Shown: positions 33,042 through 42,198, numbered from the stretch's first letter. The stretch is 48,308 nt of DNA from Planctomycetaceae bacterium (GCA_947449135.1 CANFQO010000018.1:1-48308); one strand, 5' to 3'. The notes: generated by a model from the letters alone, not told the origin. Numbers and translations are program-made.

Positions 33042-34026
33042 TCTTTGAGTGCAAGGCCTTCTGCTGGTGCTCGAATTGGCGGTAATAACTCTCCGATATT
33101 CGCAGATGCTTGTTGCGGCAGACAATGTAGCCACCACCCATCCCAAACTGCGCATACTCGGCTTGCTGGTCAACATCCTTCGGCATTCCTGCAGGAAATA
33201 CGTCCTCGCGCACGATGCCCGTCATCGACTCATCCGACACAACGTCGACTGAGAATCCTGCGTCTTTCAACACATCCCCAAACTGTTCTGCGGACACTAC
33301 CTTTGTCACCGCTGTATCCATGTCCCCAAAAATACGTTCGAGCAGGGTCCGATAGGTCGCAACGGAGTCGTGCAACAAGTACCTCGTTGCCGCAAGGTAC
33401 TGCTTGGTTTCGGAATCGCGGCCTCCAGCCTGTAATGTGGGCCGAGCTACAGCGGCTAACTCGGCACGGATCTCCTGAAGTTGCGTGCGGAGGGGTGAGA
33501 ATATGCCCGCGAGGCACTGACCGACAAAATCCGCAATCTGCGTCTTGAGAGCCTCTTTTGCCTCTGCTACAGACGCGAATGGGATAATTGCGTTGTAGGT
33601 CGCAGATGCATTTATTTCGTTAAGGAGTTTAAACGTCATCTGTGGGTTTTGCATTTGAGCAAACTGACGCCACACCGGCTCCGCCGAGGAAGCGTCGTAT
33701 ACATCCTTGTAATGCAGAACAGGTGCCTCGACCAACGTGAAAAGTGGAATGTTGGCGTCACGGGCAGTGCGATACTCCCGATGCGTGACGCTGAGGCCAT
33801 CTTCCCCGAGGTCACCGTATCGCTTGCCAACAATCAGGACGCACATTTGACAGTTGGGAATTGCTCTGCAGCAGGCGTCAGCCGCTGATTCGGGGTAAAG
33901 ATAGCCGACGCCGCCACGCTCGCTCATAACGGGCTGATATCGCAAGTCTTCGATGGCGTCGCGCAGTGCATCTCGCACGTACTTAAGGTCCGCGATAGTG
34001 GAACTGATGAAGATGCTGGGAACCAT
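33028..34026 (-). CDS. Stand-alone DUF4062 domain protein
   Basis: A 332-residue protein whose first 110 residues are a DUF4062 domain: SIFISSTIADLKYVRDALRD, then MCVLIVGKRYGD and VTHREYRTARDANIPLFTLV. The fold is TIR/SLOG-like and occurs as the N-terminal domain of STAND NTPases and other conflict proteins. The rest (residues 170-332) is helical and ends in a His/Lys-rich tail; no NTPase domain is present, so it is a stand-alone form. AGGAGG lies just before the ATG at 34026. It may take part in defence or signalling; this is inference from the domain. Confidence 0.8.
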   Translation of the reverse strand: MVPSIFISSTIADLKYVRDALRDAIEDLRYQPVMSERGGVGYLYPESAADACCRAIPNCQMCVLIVGKRYGDLGEDGLSVTHREYRTARDANIPLFTLVEAPVLHYKDVYDASSAEPVWRQFAQMQNPQMTFKLLNEINASATYNAIIPFASVAEAKEALKTQIADFVGQCLAGIFSPLRTQLQEIRAELAAVARPTLQAGGRDSETKQYLAATRYLLHDSVATYRTLLERIFGDMDTAVTKVVSAEQFGDVLKDAGFSVDVVSDESMTGIVREDVFPAGMPKDVDQQAEYAQFGMGGGYIVCRNKHLRISESYYRQFEHQQKALHSKTKVS

Positions 34027-34250
34027 TCAGCCCTCCTGAGGTTGAGTGAAAGCAAAGCATATCGCTTTTATGTGACGTCACAACGACGTCTCATGCGTTT
34101 CGAAACGCCCGCATCGAAAGTCCTCTCGTCTCCCGTTCGGCTCCTCCGGCTGCCGGGCGTGTTTCCCTTCTTCCGGCTCGCTGCGTTGGCGGCCGGTGTC
34201 CCTGTGTGTTTCCCGTTTCCCATTTCCCACTTTCAGGAGATCGAGAACCC

Positions 34251-34535
34251 ATGAGCGACTTTGACCTGTTTGACGCTGTGGCCCATGTCACCGGCGAGGA
34301 TTCCCACGAGATTCGGCGCCGCGGCTTCGTGCTGACCGGCCCCGAGGATTCTGGTTCCAATCCAGAGCCGGAGTGCCTGCTCGACGTGATGCTGGTCGAC
34401 CTCCCGGAAAGTGGGGCGGTCGATTGGGATGCGCTCGGTTTCGGGTGCCGCGAGCCGTTCTTTACGAGCACGCTGAAGGCCCGGAAGAAGTCCAAGGCCA
34501 GTATGAAGAAGCAGGCGGCCCAAGCGGCAGCCTGA
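34251..34535 (+). CDS. Small acidic protein of unknown function
   Basis: A 94-residue protein starting at the ATG at 34251 with AGGAG eleven bases upstream. It is acidic (MSDFDLFDAVAHVTGED, CLLDVMLVDLPESGAVDWD) with a Lys/Ala-rich end (KKSKASMKKQAAQAAA). It resembles small proteins near the start of replication or recombination operons in planctomycete elements, but no family is certain. A strong hairpin follows it, so it may be a separate transcript. Confidence 0.6.
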   Translation: MSDFDLFDAVAHVTGEDSHEIRRRGFVLTGPEDSGSNPEPECLLDVMLVDLPESGAVDWDALGFGCREPFFTSTLKARKKSKASMKKQAAQAAA

Positions 34536-34579
34536 ACATGAAGTGCGCCTGCTGACGCGTAGCAGGCCGCCAGACTCGT

Positions 34580-34637
34580 ACAGCGAGGGCGTGGTGCGGA
34601 TGGGTAGCCCAAGACCCGTCGGCCACGCCCTCGCTGT
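34580..34637 (+). terminator. 15-bp stem hairpin, probable terminator
   Basis: ACAGCGAGGGCGTGG (34580-34594) is perfectly complementary to CCACGCCCTCGCTGT (34623-34637), with a 28-base loop that can pair internally (GGGT/ACCC). It lies 45 bp after the small acidic gene. Only three T residues follow, so it may act as a structured stop or regulatory hairpin rather than a classic terminator. Confidence 0.65.
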
Positions 34638-34873
34638 TTCTACTCCGCGCATCGTCGGTGTCGGCCAAACAAACACCCAGAGTAAGGGCTCAAATCTGCA
34701 CCCTATTAGGGCTCATTTTGAGCATTTTGCTGGTGTCACCCGTGAGCCCCATCCCATAAGGGATCCCATAACCGCGTGCATGCGTGCTGACGCACACGCA
34801 CGCGGACAACAAGAAACTCGTTTGGCGTGCGCATTTGTCACCCGCCATCTATCCCCACAGGAACTTCATCCCC
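34638..34873. other. Short gap with palindromic DNA
   Basis: This 236-bp stretch has CCCATAAGGGATCCCATA and an imperfect palindrome (CGCGTGCATGCGTG then CGCACACGCACGCG, about 34771-34803). It may be a promoter or protein binding region for the downstream operon. No gene is called. Confidence 0.4.
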
Positions 34874-35491
34874 ATGTTGAAACTCCATGCCGGCGTCTCG
34901 AAGAAAGTCGGTCTACCCGGCTTCTCCAGCGCCTCGGCCTCCTGCACCATCGAGGCTGAACTCGACGGCTCCCTGCTCCATGACCGCGAGGGCTTTCAGA
35001 TCGTCGTGCAGCGGGCGTACAAAAGTTGCGAGAAGGCCGTCGAAGACCAGATCGCCCGGCTGCTTGTCCAAGGAAATCCGACACCAAATAGCCCCGTTTG
35101 TGCTCCAGACGTCTCAGAGCACCCCCAGACCACAAACGGCCCGCAGACGCGCAGCCAGAGCCCTTCTCGCGCATCCCAGCCGGTCACGCAAGAAGTCATC
35201 GAGGTCCGTACGAGCCCGGCTATCAGTGGCGCCCGGATCACGACCACGAGTAACAGCCTCCCCAGTCCTCGTCCCGCCACGGCTTCACAGGTTCGTGCTC
35301 TTCGGGCCATCGCCGCTCGCCGGAAGATCGACCTCGTGGGCCTGCTGCGTGACAGGTTCGGCCTCCAGACAGCAGACGAACTAGGCATTCGGCAGGCGTC
35401 CAACCTTATCGATGAGTTGAAGGGAGACGAGCCTGCTGCCACTCCTGCGAACGGCACCGAGGCCTATGCGACGACTGGAGGTGCCCGATGA
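34874..35491 (+). CDS. Protein with C-terminal UBA/TEKQ-like helical domain, upstream of nuclease
   Basis: A 205-residue protein. It starts MLKLHAGVSKKVGLPGFSSA with a beta-rich domain of about 75 residues, followed by a Ser/Pro/Thr linker (85-150). The last 50 residues read ASQVRALRAIAARRKIDLVG then LGIRQASNLIDELKG, the layout of small helical domains that end phage and plasmid recombination proteins. AGGA lies eleven bases before the ATG at 34874. It overlaps the nuclease gene by ATGA, so the two likely act together, for example in ssDNA annealing or end processing. Its first codons are found again, broken, at 44940. Confidence 0.65.
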   Translation: MLKLHAGVSKKVGLPGFSSASASCTIEAELDGSLLHDREGFQIVVQRAYKSCEKAVEDQIARLLVQGNPTPNSPVCAPDVSEHPQTTNGPQTRSQSPSRASQPVTQEVIEVRTSPAISGARITTTSNSLPSPRPATASQVRALRAIAARRKIDLVGLLRDRFGLQTADELGIRQASNLIDELKGDEPAATPANGTEAYATTGGAR

Positions 35492-36342
35492 TTGCCAACG
35501 CACCCCAGTTGCCCGTCATCATGCCCGCCAGCACCAATCCCGCCAACGAGATCGCCAAGAAACTCACCGGCCGGGACTACGTTTCATGGTCGGCCATCAG
35601 CACGTTCCGAACCTGCCCGTTGAAATACAAGTTCAGGTACATCGACGGCCTGCCCGAGGAGTCTGTATCGGCGGCGTTGATCTTCGGCACCGGGATTCAC
35701 TCCGCCGTCGAGCAGCACTTCCAAGCGATCCTGTCCGGGGAGCCCAAGCCCGACCTCGATGCCCTACTGTTCACCTACCGGTCCGCATGGCTGCCACACG
35801 ATCCAGACGCGATCTCTTTCGGCAGTTCGGAGACTCGGGTCTCGCTGGATGCTCTGGCTGGAAAGATGCTCACGGCGTTCCTGAATAGCCCAGCGGCGAG
35901 CGTTCAGGGGCGGGTGCTGGGCGTCGAGGAGGAGATTCGGGGCATGCTGGTCGAGGGCGTGCCGGATTTGTACGGGAGGGTCGACCTGCTAACGGAAGAC
36001 TCGGATTCGCTGGTGGTTACAGATATCAAAACCAGTCGAGGGAAGTGGAGTCAGGAGCAGGTCGAAGACTCCGGGGAGCAGTTGTTGCTGTATTCACACC
36101 TCGCCTCGGAGATCAGCCCGGGGAAAAAGATCGCGACCCGGTTCTTGGTCCTGACGAAGACCAAGGAGCCGGTCATCGAGGAGCACGTTCGCGAGGTCGA
36201 GCCCGGGAACGTGAAACGCACCTTGGCGGGCGTGGAGCGTGTCTGGCGGGCTATCGCGAGCGAGAACTTCTACCCGGCACCTTCGGCGGTCGGCTGTGCT
36301 TCGTGCGGCTACCGCCAGCCGTGCGCCGAGTGGCGAGGGTAG
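35488..36342 (+). CDS. PD-(D/E)XK nuclease with Fe-S-type Cys set (RecB/Cas4-like)
   Basis: A 284-residue RecB-like nuclease. The first motif is SWSAISTFRTCPLKYKFRYI with one Cys, then FGTGIHSAVEQHF. The catalytic residues are Asp166 in YGRVDLL and Asp179-x-Lys181 in VTDIKTSRGKW, followed by a QLLLYSHL helix with the conserved Gln. The C-terminus has CASCGYRQPC, so with the Cys of the first motif there are four ligands for a 4Fe-4S cluster as in AddB and Cas4. No helicase and no Cas genes are nearby. It acts on DNA ends, probably with the upstream partner in recombination of the element. Confidence 0.87.
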   Translation: MIANAPQLPVIMPASTNPANEIAKKLTGRDYVSWSAISTFRTCPLKYKFRYIDGLPEESVSAALIFGTGIHSAVEQHFQAILSGEPKPDLDALLFTYRSAWLPHDPDAISFGSSETRVSLDALAGKMLTAFLNSPAASVQGRVLGVEEEIRGMLVEGVPDLYGRVDLLTEDSDSLVVTDIKTSRGKWSQEQVEDSGEQLLLYSHLASEISPGKKIATRFLVLTKTKEPVIEEHVREVEPGNVKRTLAGVERVWRAIASENFYPAPSAVGCASCGYRQPCAEWRG

Positions 36343-36370
36343 AGCAAATCCCGGCAGTCCAGCCGGGAGG

Positions 36371-36403
36371 AAAAGCGGCTCGGGAAACCCACCGCTTTTC
36401 TTT
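36371..36403 (+). terminator. Rho-independent terminator after the nuclease gene
   Basis: AAAAGCGG (36371-36378) pairs with CCGCTTTT (36392-36399) around a 13-base loop, with TTT soon after, so the A-stem-T layout can work in both directions. An additional hairpin CCCGGC/GCCGGG (36350-36367) lies just before it. It ends the plus-strand operon. Confidence 0.8.
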
Positions 36404-36657
36404 AGCTATCGGCGACCGTGCATCGGAGGCGTCCGCTGTCGCGATGATCCCAATGATCTTCGGAATCGGTGGTCCGAGGAGCATGCAGGGGCTCCGCGCG
36501 CTTCTGCAAACCGCCTGGACTCACTTCGAGCGGCTCCTGTCGGCCTTAGATCGCGTGGTGGCGGCGCTCGTCGCGCCGATAACGCCGTTGTCGCGCGCCA
36601 TCGGCGGCTGATCATCAGACGGTCAGAGACACAGAAAATGACTTGGGCCACGGGCCG
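36404..36657. other. Gap; one doubtful 55-residue frame
   Basis: A plus-strand frame at 36444-36611 (ATG, GGAGG 14 bases upstream) encodes a short amphipathic peptide including LRALLQTAWTHFERLLSALD. It lies after a terminator, has no family and could be chance, so it is not called. No other feature is visible. Confidence 0.35.
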
Positions 36658-36948
36658 CTAGTAGCTAAAGCTGAATCGCGCAGACACTACCATTGCCTGC
36701 GCCGTCGAATCATCCACCGAGTGCGAGTCGATATCTGTTTTCGCTCCGATGGTGCATTCGTAAAGAACAGCCGGTGCCTTCAGGGCATCTTCCAAACACT
36801 TCCCACGCCACTCATCTACAGGCTCCCAAGCCGTGCAACACCAATCCGGAACGCACTCGGCCAACATTTTACTCGCCACGAGCACCACCACGCGGCTCAG
36901 TGCAGTACGCCAATTGTATCCTGAAAAACAGCCGACGCACCTCTTCAC
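36658..36948 (-). CDS. Small Cys-rich protein, probably exported
   Basis: A 96-residue frame that begins with GTG at 36948, overlapping the stop of the upstream gene (GTGA), so it would be translated by coupling. It has a hydrophobic stretch (TALSRVVVLVASKMLA) followed by ECVPDWCCTAWEP and further Cys (KCLEDA, YECTIG); seven cysteines in all. This fits the other Cys-rich secreted products of the region, but no ribosome binding site is visible and the signal peptide is weak. It is a candidate rather than a certain gene. Confidence 0.45.
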   Translation of the reverse strand: MKRCVGCFSGYNWRTALSRVVVLVASKMLAECVPDWCCTAWEPVDEWRGKCLEDALKAPAVLYECTIGAKTDIDSHSVDDSTAQAMVVSARFSFSY

Positions 36949-37889
36949 ATCGCTACTTTGCCAAAAACTTGGTCCTTTTCACAATCAGATGCGGCTATCG
37001 CCACGGTTCTCTTAACAAGAAAGTCAAGCGCCCTCGTTGCTTCCGGGTGCGGGCTGATCGCAATCACTCGCCCCTTGCCGAATCGGCCGGCAATGATGGC
37101 GGGAGTATCGATCATCGTGCCTCGTTGAAACTCGAACGACCATACTTCGTTACGGAAGGTTGCCCATGTGACGTAATCGGGCAGGTCCTGCCTTCCGGCC
37201 GGAACAAGAATAGGTCCGCCACTATAGTGAACCGGTATCACTTCCGGCACTCCTTCGAGCCCTTCCCTGCCAACCGAAGAAAGTTGGAGATCTACTACAC
37301 CGGAACGGCGTGCCGAGAATGACACTGCGCCCCACCCGGGGATCTCTCTATCACCCGAGAGAGATCTCGCGTCGATGACTCCCAAGGCCTCGACATTACC
37401 GCTAATAGCAAGAAATGCCCCGGCACATATCCCGACATACCCACCACCACGTCGAAGAAACTCGCGCACTGCGTCCCGCCCTTCGGCTCCAAGAGCCTCG
37501 CCCTGCTGCCGAGCCACTCCGCCGGGAAACACGAGAACATCGTATTCACGCAACGCACCGCTGCGTATTACAACTGGACGAACTGACCTCACATCGAAAC
37601 TGCGCTCCGACCTCAAGACTTCTATCAGCCGATTGGTGCTCGCGACATCCCCGTTCTCGAACGCCACGACGCCCACGGTCACGTGCGGCACTTTTAAAAT
37701 TGCGTACCGACGCCGCCAATCTTGCCCCGCGACGAAAAATCCGATCACGCAAGACAACAGCGTCGCATAAGCGATTGTGAACTTACCCCAATCCAGCTTG
37801 GATTGAGACGATAGCATCGCGGGGACCGAATTCAACAACCGCTTTGGCGAGAATCCTCGAAGAATAGTTCGCACCAGCCCCTTGCTCAT
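36945..37889 (-). CDS. BPL_N/class I amidotransferase-like membrane protein
   Basis: A 314-residue protein with one N-terminal span (FTIAYATLLSCVIGFFVAG, residues 37-55) and an exported or cytoplasmic domain of the BPL_N/GATase-like type: VGVVAFENGDVASTN, YDVLVFPGGVARQQGEALG, then GGGYVGICAGAFLAISG with the nucleophile-elbow Cys. The end has GRFGKGRVIAISPHPEA, matching the His-containing motif of the family. AGGA lies about 13 bases before the ATG at 37889. Such proteins occur in planctomycetes with unknown function; hydrolysis of an amide or a peptidase-like role is possible. It is part of the minus-strand cluster. Confidence 0.78.
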   Translation of the reverse strand: MSKGLVRTILRGFSPKRLLNSVPAMLSSQSKLDWGKFTIAYATLLSCVIGFFVAGQDWRRRYAILKVPHVTVGVVAFENGDVASTNRLIEVLRSERSFDVRSVRPVVIRSGALREYDVLVFPGGVARQQGEALGAEGRDAVREFLRRGGGYVGICAGAFLAISGNVEALGVIDARSLSGDREIPGWGAVSFSARRSGVVDLQLSSVGREGLEGVPEVIPVHYSGGPILVPAGRQDLPDYVTWATFRNEVWSFEFQRGTMIDTPAIIAGRFGKGRVIAISPHPEATRALDFLVKRTVAIAASDCEKDQVFGKVAM

Positions 37890-38110
37890 GGCATGCGATT
37901 CCTGGAACCGTACTCACAGAAGTAGCTCAGAATCGCCGCCACGCGCGGCTTACATCATCCACGCGATGCTGACAACCCCGCCGATCTAGGCGAGTGACTT
38001 GCACAGCGTTTGATAGAACCGACATAATCACACTAGCGTCCGCCACATCACACTGATAGCAAGTCGCACGCAGCGGCAAAAAGCCTACACCTCAAAACCG
38101 TGAGGCCCCA

Positions 38111-39256
38111 TCACGCGACTCGCAGCCATCGCACACAAAACCGCAGCACGAGATAGACGTTAGCGCCGATTAATGCAACCGCCGGGGCGATCAGAACGAC
38201 AGTATCGCCAGACGTCTTACTGGAGACCTGCGGCACAGGTCCACCAAACGATTGCAGAACATATCGGGCTAGCGCCACGGTGTTGTCAAGCAGATCAATC
38301 CCTCCTGGCACCTGGTAAACTTTTCCGCTATCACGATCCTGAATCAACGTCCCCGGAGGAGGAGTAAAATCAAACGCACAGTTATCTACCTCGTTTACTC
38401 TGACTTCCTCAATCACAATATCGTAACCGCGCGACTCCGACAGATCGGCACCGGCATTCCGCAACTCCAGTCTAGTTCGTAGCGGAATCCAGAATGCCTG
38501 CCTGCCGGCCACATCAGCTTCGTACCTCCTGAATTCAGACGACAATTGGCGGCGTAACATTACTCCCGAAGCAGGGTCGAACGTCTCTCGCTTGCGTATA
38601 GCATAGCCAATTTGTGGATCAAGCCACAGGCGATCCAACGCCGGCGACTCCAACACGCAACACCTGTGCCCATCAACGACTTCAAGCTCTGGATTCAGGA
38701 CATAGTCGGACAGTTCAAGAGCGAATCGCAGGGGCATCGCCGCCTCTCTAACGTCAGGATTCACAGGCGAATCATCATTCTCCGGCCACCAGCCCATGCA
38801 GTCGAGAATCGGATCAAGTCGCACCTTCCACATATAAATCGACGACGCATTATTCCGAGAGGTCTCATACATCCTACTTGCAACAAAAAACACATCGAGC
38901 GTCTCGCCATCAAAAAACTGCATTGTGTGATTTACGTCCACGCTCGGTGGCTGGCGATCCGTGAAATGGACGTTCTCTCGGTAGCGGTGGCGGTTCTTAA
39001 GAATTAGATGGTGACGGACGTAGACGTAGGGATCGAATGGGTTGCCACTCGCAGCGATAATGCAGTATCGTACGTCCAGACTTTCAACAAGATTGTGACG
39101 GGCCAGCACCGAACTTCGTATTTCAGCAACATCGCCTGCTTGGCCTGAACTTAGGGCCTCGCCTCCGCGCACACAGTCTTGGCGCATTCCCACAAAGACT
39201 GCCAACCCCCAAACAAATGCCAGCCCTGTTTTCGCGGCATTGCAGATGTCCACCAT
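38111..39256 (-). CDS. Exported LolA/RseB-like protein with C-terminal anchor (B)
   Basis: A 381-residue protein. GGAG lies six bases before the ATG at 39256, and a signal peptide follows (TGLAFVWGLAVFVGMRQDC). The body is beta-rich with motifs shared with the next gene upstream: LWLDPQIGYAIRKRE, FWIPLRTRLEL, and FDFTPPPGTLIQDRDSGKVY. These are typical of planctomycete proteins with a LolA/RseB-like fold. A C-terminal span (VLIAPAVALIGANVYLVL) anchors it. It lies directly behind its paralogue (75-bp gap), so the pair may work as a unit in holding a lipidated or hydrophobic ligand; that is inference. Confidence 0.7.
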   Translation of the reverse strand: MVDICNAAKTGLAFVWGLAVFVGMRQDCVRGGEALSSGQAGDVAEIRSSVLARHNLVESLDVRYCIIAASGNPFDPYVYVRHHLILKNRHRYRENVHFTDRQPPSVDVNHTMQFFDGETLDVFFVASRMYETSRNNASSIYMWKVRLDPILDCMGWWPENDDSPVNPDVREAAMPLRFALELSDYVLNPELEVVDGHRCCVLESPALDRLWLDPQIGYAIRKRETFDPASGVMLRRQLSSEFRRYEADVAGRQAFWIPLRTRLELRNAGADLSESRGYDIVIEEVRVNEVDNCAFDFTPPPGTLIQDRDSGKVYQVPGGIDLLDNTVALARYVLQSFGGPVPQVSSKTSGDTVVLIAPAVALIGANVYLVLRFCVRWLRVA

Positions 39257-39331
39257 TGTCTGCTCCGATCGCCTGGCGTTACATGAAGCTACAATGAACC
39301 CTGCGGACAATTAGAAGCGGTCGACACGCCT

Positions 39332-40543
39332 TTACTGCTTTTTCCAACGACGCCGTGTGACTATCGCTATTAATGTAAAGAACAGCGCGACGCTCATCCA
39401 AAACGCTATGCGGGATGTTATGCCCGGCGATCTGTTGAGCGATTCAACAAGGCGATCCAAGTCCTCCTTGCCTGCCGGCACGTAATAACCGTCGGCGACC
39501 TTGACGCCCCTAGTATCCACCTGCCCATTGCGGAAGTCGAATACAAGCGTTCCGGCTGGGATCTGCAGGGAGAATAGCTCATCAGGCACATCGTTGGCAT
39601 TGATTTCACTGACATCATAGTCGTATGCCACAATCGGGCTATTGTGAATCTCTGCCGGAGCAGAAGGTGGTGCGGCCATTTCATACACACCCTTTTGAGG
39701 AAGCCACACGCCCTTGCATACCTCGGCGAACTTACTGCAGGTGGATCGACCTTGCAGCAGCTTTGTGTTCGAATAATAACTCTCCTGCTTCCGGACGGCA
39801 TACCCGAGAGAGGAATCACACCAAAGTACTGTGTCTTCCCCCACCTCAATGACAATGCACAAGGCGCCGTCGACGGCCTCTGTTCCTGACCTCATTCGGC
39901 AGCGGCCACTGGCGATAGCGCCAGACACACGGTTCAAAGCGCGATCATTGTTGCTATTGACGACATCCGGCAAAGCTCGAAACACGAGTCCTGTATAAGA
40001 CGGGTTGAAATAGCTCGCATCACTTTCTGTGTGGGATAGATCGGAAATACCAAGGATTGAGGCTGTATCTCCGCCCACTCCTCTCTTGCGCAGAACTGTG
40101 CCGTCAAAGGCATAGATGGCGTTGGCTGGGACGTCGTGGCCCTTGGGCTGACTATTTGCCTTATTTTCGTTGAAATCCAGTTTCGTTGCGTTCTTGTCCG
40201 CAAGGCTCGATGTTCTCTCAAAACTGTAGTAGCGTTTGTTTCCCTTAAACGCAAAGACATGGACTTCATCGGAAAGGAACCGTAGCTGAAGGTATTGTTG
40301 GACATCAGACGCCGTTCCCAGCAGGCGGGAAGAGAGGCGATATTTGACATACAGGCTTTTCAGCGAATCCTCTTGGCCTCTATAAGAATCAGCCACGCTA
40401 TCCAAATCAGGAACGTCCGCCTCAGCGATAGGCAATGATACTGCCCATAAAAAAAGGCATGCAGCAGTGAGCAGGCCTCGCAACAAGACGTTTGGCAAAC
40501 GCATTAACGACGCTCTGGTTGACGTGACAGTGTGTAAAATCAT
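39332..40543 (-). CDS. Exported LolA/RseB-like protein with C-terminal anchor (A)
   Basis: A 403-residue protein if it starts at the ATG at 40543; an ATG at 40504, with AGAG eight bases upstream, is also possible and gives a tighter signal peptide (VLLRGLLTAACLFLWAVSLP). Shared motifs with the protein at 38111 are LWCDSSLGYAVRKQE, VWLPQKGVYEM and LQIPAGTLVFDFRNGQV, so the two arose by duplication. A helix YVPAGKEDLDRLVESLNR precedes the C-terminal span (IAFWMSVALFFTLIAIVTRRR). Likely periplasmic face of the membrane. Function unknown. Confidence 0.7.
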   Translation of the reverse strand: MILHTVTSTRASLMRLPNVLLRGLLTAACLFLWAVSLPIAEADVPDLDSVADSYRGQEDSLKSLYVKYRLSSRLLGTASDVQQYLQLRFLSDEVHVFAFKGNKRYYSFERTSSLADKNATKLDFNENKANSQPKGHDVPANAIYAFDGTVLRKRGVGGDTASILGISDLSHTESDASYFNPSYTGLVFRALPDVVNSNNDRALNRVSGAIASGRCRMRSGTEAVDGALCIVIEVGEDTVLWCDSSLGYAVRKQESYYSNTKLLQGRSTCSKFAEVCKGVWLPQKGVYEMAAPPSAPAEIHNSPIVAYDYDVSEINANDVPDELFSLQIPAGTLVFDFRNGQVDTRGVKVADGYYVPAGKEDLDRLVESLNRSPGITSRIAFWMSVALFFTLIAIVTRRRWKKQ

Positions 40544-40753
40544 GATTTGCAGCCAGCCCTTTTCTCGGTGTATTGGAGATTGGGGGATGAAGTAAATCCG
40601 CGTACTGGTGCCTTTTTGGCCCCCTCCCCCGCCCGTCTGGACTTGTGTTGAGCGGACCCTGCGCTTGCTCATGTCGGATCGAGTAACGTTAGGCCACGGG
40701 ACCTGAGGCAGATGCAGGTCCGCTGGCAGTGGAACGGGAAGCGATGAACGTGC

Positions 40754-41512
40754 CTAACCGGCGGTTGTGGGAGCGCATCTTGAACGCCGTCGAACTAGTT
40801 CGGACCAAACCGAATAAGTCACGTTCGCGGTGCCGATTGCTATAGCAACAGCATAGAGCCACCTGAGCCCAGCGAAACGGCTATTTTGAATCAGCAGATA
40901 ACCACGCCATTCTCGAAAGAATTCCTCGGATGGCATGAAATTAAGCGCCGCACTGGTGCCATCGACAATCCATACTCCGTCGTGCTGCACTGATAGAATT
41001 ACAACGAAATGTCCGCCCTCCGCCTTATCAACCTCAAGCAGAGCAATCGCGGGTAGTGGGCATTGTCGGAGCCTTTCTGGAGTGACCATTACCACCTCAG
41101 AGGGAACTCCCTGGCTCTGCATGAAGTCTTGCATTTCTCCAATGCTTTGCCCAACGCTGCGAACTGGGAATGCCGCAGCAGTCACATCATAAGATACCGG
41201 ACGCCCAAGAAGCCTAAGGAGCACATAAACGGAATTTATTCCGCAACGATTTCCCACTCGCCAAATTTCGCGATCGCTGTCATCGGAGTCGGCGCTCTGA
41301 TCGTCCTGCTCCGGCATCGTCGAGAGGCCATCGTCTGGACTTGCGAATGCCAAGGGGCACAGTCTTGGAAACCCGCAAGCGATGGTTAGTGCAACGACAC
41401 ACCACAAGCAACGACACCACTTCGCTCCTCTTTGTCCGAAGAGACGAGAGCAACTCCCGCGCGGAGTAACTGATTTCAGCCGCCCTGTAATCGCGTGTTG
41501 CCAAGTTTCCAA
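40754..41512 (-). CDS. Exported C39-like cysteine peptidase with C-terminal span
   Basis: A 252-residue protein. After a hydrophobic signal (CLWCVVALTIACGFPRLC) and an acidic linker comes a papain-like C39 domain: Cys90 in NRCGINSVYVLLRLLG, His168 in AEGGHFVVI and Asp184 in WIVDGTSA, the full catalytic set. The C-terminal part has a membrane span (WLYAVAIAIGTANVTYSVW). C39 peptidases process double-Gly leader peptides in bacteriocin export, but here there is no ABC transporter domain. The start is a TTG at 41512 with GGAG nine bases upstream. It lies next to a secreted Cys-rich peptide gene, which may be its substrate. Confidence 0.8.
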   Translation of the reverse strand: METWQHAITGRLKSVTPRGSCSRLFGQRGAKWCRCLWCVVALTIACGFPRLCPLAFASPDDGLSTMPEQDDQSADSDDSDREIWRVGNRCGINSVYVLLRLLGRPVSYDVTAAAFPVRSVGQSIGEMQDFMQSQGVPSEVVMVTPERLRQCPLPAIALLEVDKAEGGHFVVILSVQHDGVWIVDGTSAALNFMPSEEFFREWRGYLLIQNSRFAGLRWLYAVAIAIGTANVTYSVWSELVRRRSRCAPTTAG

Positions 41513-41724
41513 AACAGTTTACTCCATCCTCAGGGCGGAAGTCATCCGAACGCTGTTCTTCAGTAGCCAATAGGATCCCAAGTCGCGTCATTACACACGT
41601 GCACTGCGTTTTACCATCTGCATGTCAGTGCAGGGGCAGCCACATTCGGCAGGCGGGCATTCCAGCAGTGGGGAATCAGACGCGAGTACGGGAGCAACAC
41701 CGCGCGAAGCCTACTGCCGATTGC

Positions 41725-42087
41725 CTAGCCCCCCTGATTCGGGTAGCCAAGAAACTGAACGCTTCCGCAAGGGATTGAGCACTCATAACAAGTCTGCTTC
41801 AGTCCAGGCGCACAAAGGGTGCCGGTTCCGGGAATGACAGGATCGATAATTGTCTCGGATCGCGGACATCGGAGCTGTATGCCTCCGGGGCCGGTCTTGC
41901 TATATCCAGTGCAACCTTGCCATTCGATCTTAAACCGTGCATCGTTAGCCGCGCCGAACAGAAGTGCGGCATCCTGCTTGCCGACGATATTCCTTGCCCA
42001 CGGTGCCCCCGCCTCGGTTGATGACAATCCGAGAACGGCCACGAACAGCAGAGCTAACCCGGAGAATAGAACGATTCCGTTTTTCAT
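41725..42087 (-). CDS. Secreted Cys-containing peptide, 120 residues
   Basis: A small protein with a clear signal peptide (IVLFSGLALLFVAVLGLSS, cut near AGA) and a mature part of about 92 residues with six cysteines: QGCTGYS, LRCPRS, TLCAPG and QTCYECSIPCG. GGAG lies seven bases before the ATG at 42087, which fixes the start. The end is PNQGG, so a Gly-Gly pair is at the C-terminus. It sits between the toroid and C39 peptidase genes in the same orientation. No family is recognised; by position it is the candidate substrate or product of the cluster. Confidence 0.72.
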   Translation of the reverse strand: MKNGIVLFSGLALLFVAVLGLSSTEAGAPWARNIVGKQDAALLFGAANDARFKIEWQGCTGYSKTGPGGIQLRCPRSETIIDPVIPGTGTLCAPGLKQTCYECSIPCGSVQFLGYPNQGG

Positions 42088-42198
42088 GACCTGACTCCAC
42101 GTTAAAAGGACGGGAAAAGTATCGACATCAAGGACTTTATCGCACTCCAAGAAGCTGCGGCGAGGGCCCGCTCGTGCATCCCACTTGATTCTCTTAAG

